From: Vibrio japonicus
Lineage (GTDB): Bacteria; Pseudomonadota; Gammaproteobacteria; Enterobacterales; Vibrionaceae
Assembly: GCF_024582835.1 (NCBI RefSeq)
Contig: NZ_CP102097.1
Coordinates: 248,001 to 312,000, forward strand
Length of the DNA: 64,000 bases
Reading direction: 5' to 3'
Below, in pieces: positions 62,893-64,000 of this stretch. Positions within the stretch are counted from its first letter, which is position 1; each line of letters begins with the position of its first letter. Below the pieces are notes generated by a model, which was not told the DNA's origin, made no database searches, and saw only the letters and a list, made by a program, of their open reading frames with translations. The position numbers were made by a program, and so were the translations under genes.

Positions 62893-64000
62893 TTATTGAG
62901 TTAGGTTGTTTGTCTTTGATTGCAGGCTCAACTCACGCTGCTTCCAAAGCTTAAAAATGGCAGGCAGTACCAGTAGCGTCAGAACCAAAGCTGATGCCAT
63001 ACCGCCAATCATAGGTGCGGCGATACGCTGCATCACTTCCGAGCCGGTACCTTCGCCATACATAATTGGGATTAAGCCGATGATGACGGTAAGAACGGTC
63101 ATCATTACGGGACGAACTCGAAGCCCTGCGCCCTCTCGAATGGATCCACTGAGATCGGCTTCTTGAAGAAGTTTATTTTGCTCTAACGCATCACGTTTGG
63201 TGTGGCTCCAAGCCTGATTTAAGTAGACCAACATGATTACGCCAATTTCGACAGCCACCCCTGCCAGTGCGATAAACCCGACCCCAACGGCAATAGAAAA
63301 GTTGTAACCGAGGTAATGCATAAGCCACAAACCGCCCACCATGGCTAAAGGCAGAGTCAGCATGATGATCATGACTTCTTCCACTCTTCGGAAGCTGAAG
63401 TAAAGCAAGAGCATGATGATGGCGATGGTGATCGGTACCACGACACCTAGGCGCTCTTTTGCTCGTTCCATATACTCATATTGTCCAGACCAAGCTATTG
63501 AGTACCCTGCAGGTAAGTTGAGCTGCTGAGCAACGGCTTCTCTAGCTTCCTCTACGTATGAGCCTAAGTCCCGCCCCTCAATATCGACAAATACCCAACC
63601 ATTCGGACGAGCGTTTTCTGTCTTAATCATTGGTGGGCCGTCTTCATAGCGAACATCTGCGACATCAGCCAGAGCGATACGAGCACCATTTGGCGTGACC
63701 AAAGGTAAGTTATGTAGTTTTACAACGGAGTCTCGGTAATCCTGCGGGTAGCGAACATTGATTGGATAGCGCTCTAACCCCTCAATGGTTTCCCCGACAT
63801 TCATACCGCCAACCGCAGTAGAGACCACTTGCTGAACCTCTTTAATACTCAAGCCATAACGTGCGGCCGCTTTGCGATTAATATCAATGGTGACGTATCG
63901 CCCACCCGCGACACGCTCTGCATAGACAGAAGCCGTACCTGTAATGCCGTTTAGAATCGGTTCGAGTTCAGATCCAATATGCTCAATTTCTTTAAGATCA
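62893..64000 (-). CDS. cusA: CusA-type heavy-metal efflux RND permease (partial, C-terminal part)
   Basis: The frame is open to the right edge, so about 369 C-terminal residues of an RND pump of about 1040 residues are present. The visible part has ERVAGGRYVTIDINRKAAARYGLS and WSGQYEYMERAKERLGVVVPITI of the HME family, then hydrophobic segments and the end GEGTGSEVMQRIAAPMIGGM. An internal TTG at 63852 is not the real start. It probably exports Cu(I)/Ag(I) with CusB and CusC outside the window; CopI follows. Confidence 0.9.
   Translation of the reverse strand, partial: DLKEIEHIGSELEPILNGITGTASVYAERVAGGRYVTIDINRKAAARYGLSIKEVQQVVSTAVGGMNVGETIEGLERYPINVRYPQDYRDSVVKLHNLPLVTPNGARIALADVADVRYEDGPPMIKTENARPNGWVFVDIEGRDLGSYVEEAREAVAQQLNLPAGYSIAWSGQYEYMERAKERLGVVVPITIAIIMLLLYFSFRRVEEVMIIMLTLPLAMVGGLWLMHYLGYNFSIAVGVGFIALAGVAVEIGVIMLVYLNQAWSHTKRDALEQNKLLQEADLSGSIREGAGLRVRPVMMTVLTVIIGLIPIMYGEGTGSEVMQRIAAPMIGGMASALVLTLLVLPAIFKLWKQRELSLQSKTNNLTQ

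Noticed and set aside
63852..63852. TTG at 63852 as start of a short RND protein
   Set aside because: The same frame continues to the window edge with good CusA-like sequence, so the gene is simply cut.

Overview
The window reads as a chromosomal segment of a gammaproteobacterium of the Vibrionaceae, most likely a Vibrio. The basis is moderate GC, the protein families and gene order: a LiuR-controlled liu/ivd branched-chain catabolic locus of the Shewanella/Vibrio type, a CopI/CusA copper locus, a second RsgA and a second TrpS. The species and the replicon are inference. I saw no tRNA, rRNA, CRISPR array, integrase or insertion sequence. Gene starts were revised where an internal ATG has the better ribosome binding site.

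Layout. 1-5.1 kb: cation efflux protein, PotD-like binding protein, EamA exporter and a chemoreceptor. 5.2-9.6 kb: a family II pyrophosphatase with a signal peptide, then a divergent Fe/siderophore-type ABC transporter with a Fur-like box. 9.6-24.7 kb: a divergent branched-chain acyl-CoA locus, with seven ivd/mms genes (valine/isoleucine) leftwards, and liuR plus liuABCDE (leucine to HMG-CoA cleavage) rightwards. 24.8-27.2 kb: ACR3-type transporter and a stand-alone TrpS preceded by a 17-codon leader containing tandem Trp codons.

27.4-43.7 kb is the most unusual part. A rightward set encodes an ACP-ligase-acyltransferase fusion, a 57-aa protein, an acetyl-CoA-synthetase-like enzyme, a fused E1 alpha-beta dehydrogenase, an E2 acyltransferase, a free acyl carrier protein and a PEP synthase. 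It converges on a leftward formate module: FNT channel, Cys-type molybdenum formate dehydrogenase, a dicluster Fe-S protein and a flavin/2Fe-2S reductase. Together they could link formate, acetate, pyruvate and PEP, with two carrier-protein modules of unknown purpose.

43.8-48.2 kb: P2-type ATPase, an orphan PEP-CTERM protein and a TPMT-like methyltransferase. 48.3-60.1 kb: a seven-gene operon with a LIV-type ABC transporter and two AMP-forming ligases, then ETF-QO diverging from etfBA. 16-bp palindromes matching those around liuR lie before the LIV operon and between ETF-QO and etfB. This suggests one LiuR regulon covering uptake/activation, acyl-CoA dehydrogenation and electron transfer to quinone. 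60.2-64 kb: START-domain protein, RsgA-like GTPase with a small upstream ORF, CopI-like cupredoxin and the C-terminal part of a CusA-type RND pump cut by the window edge.
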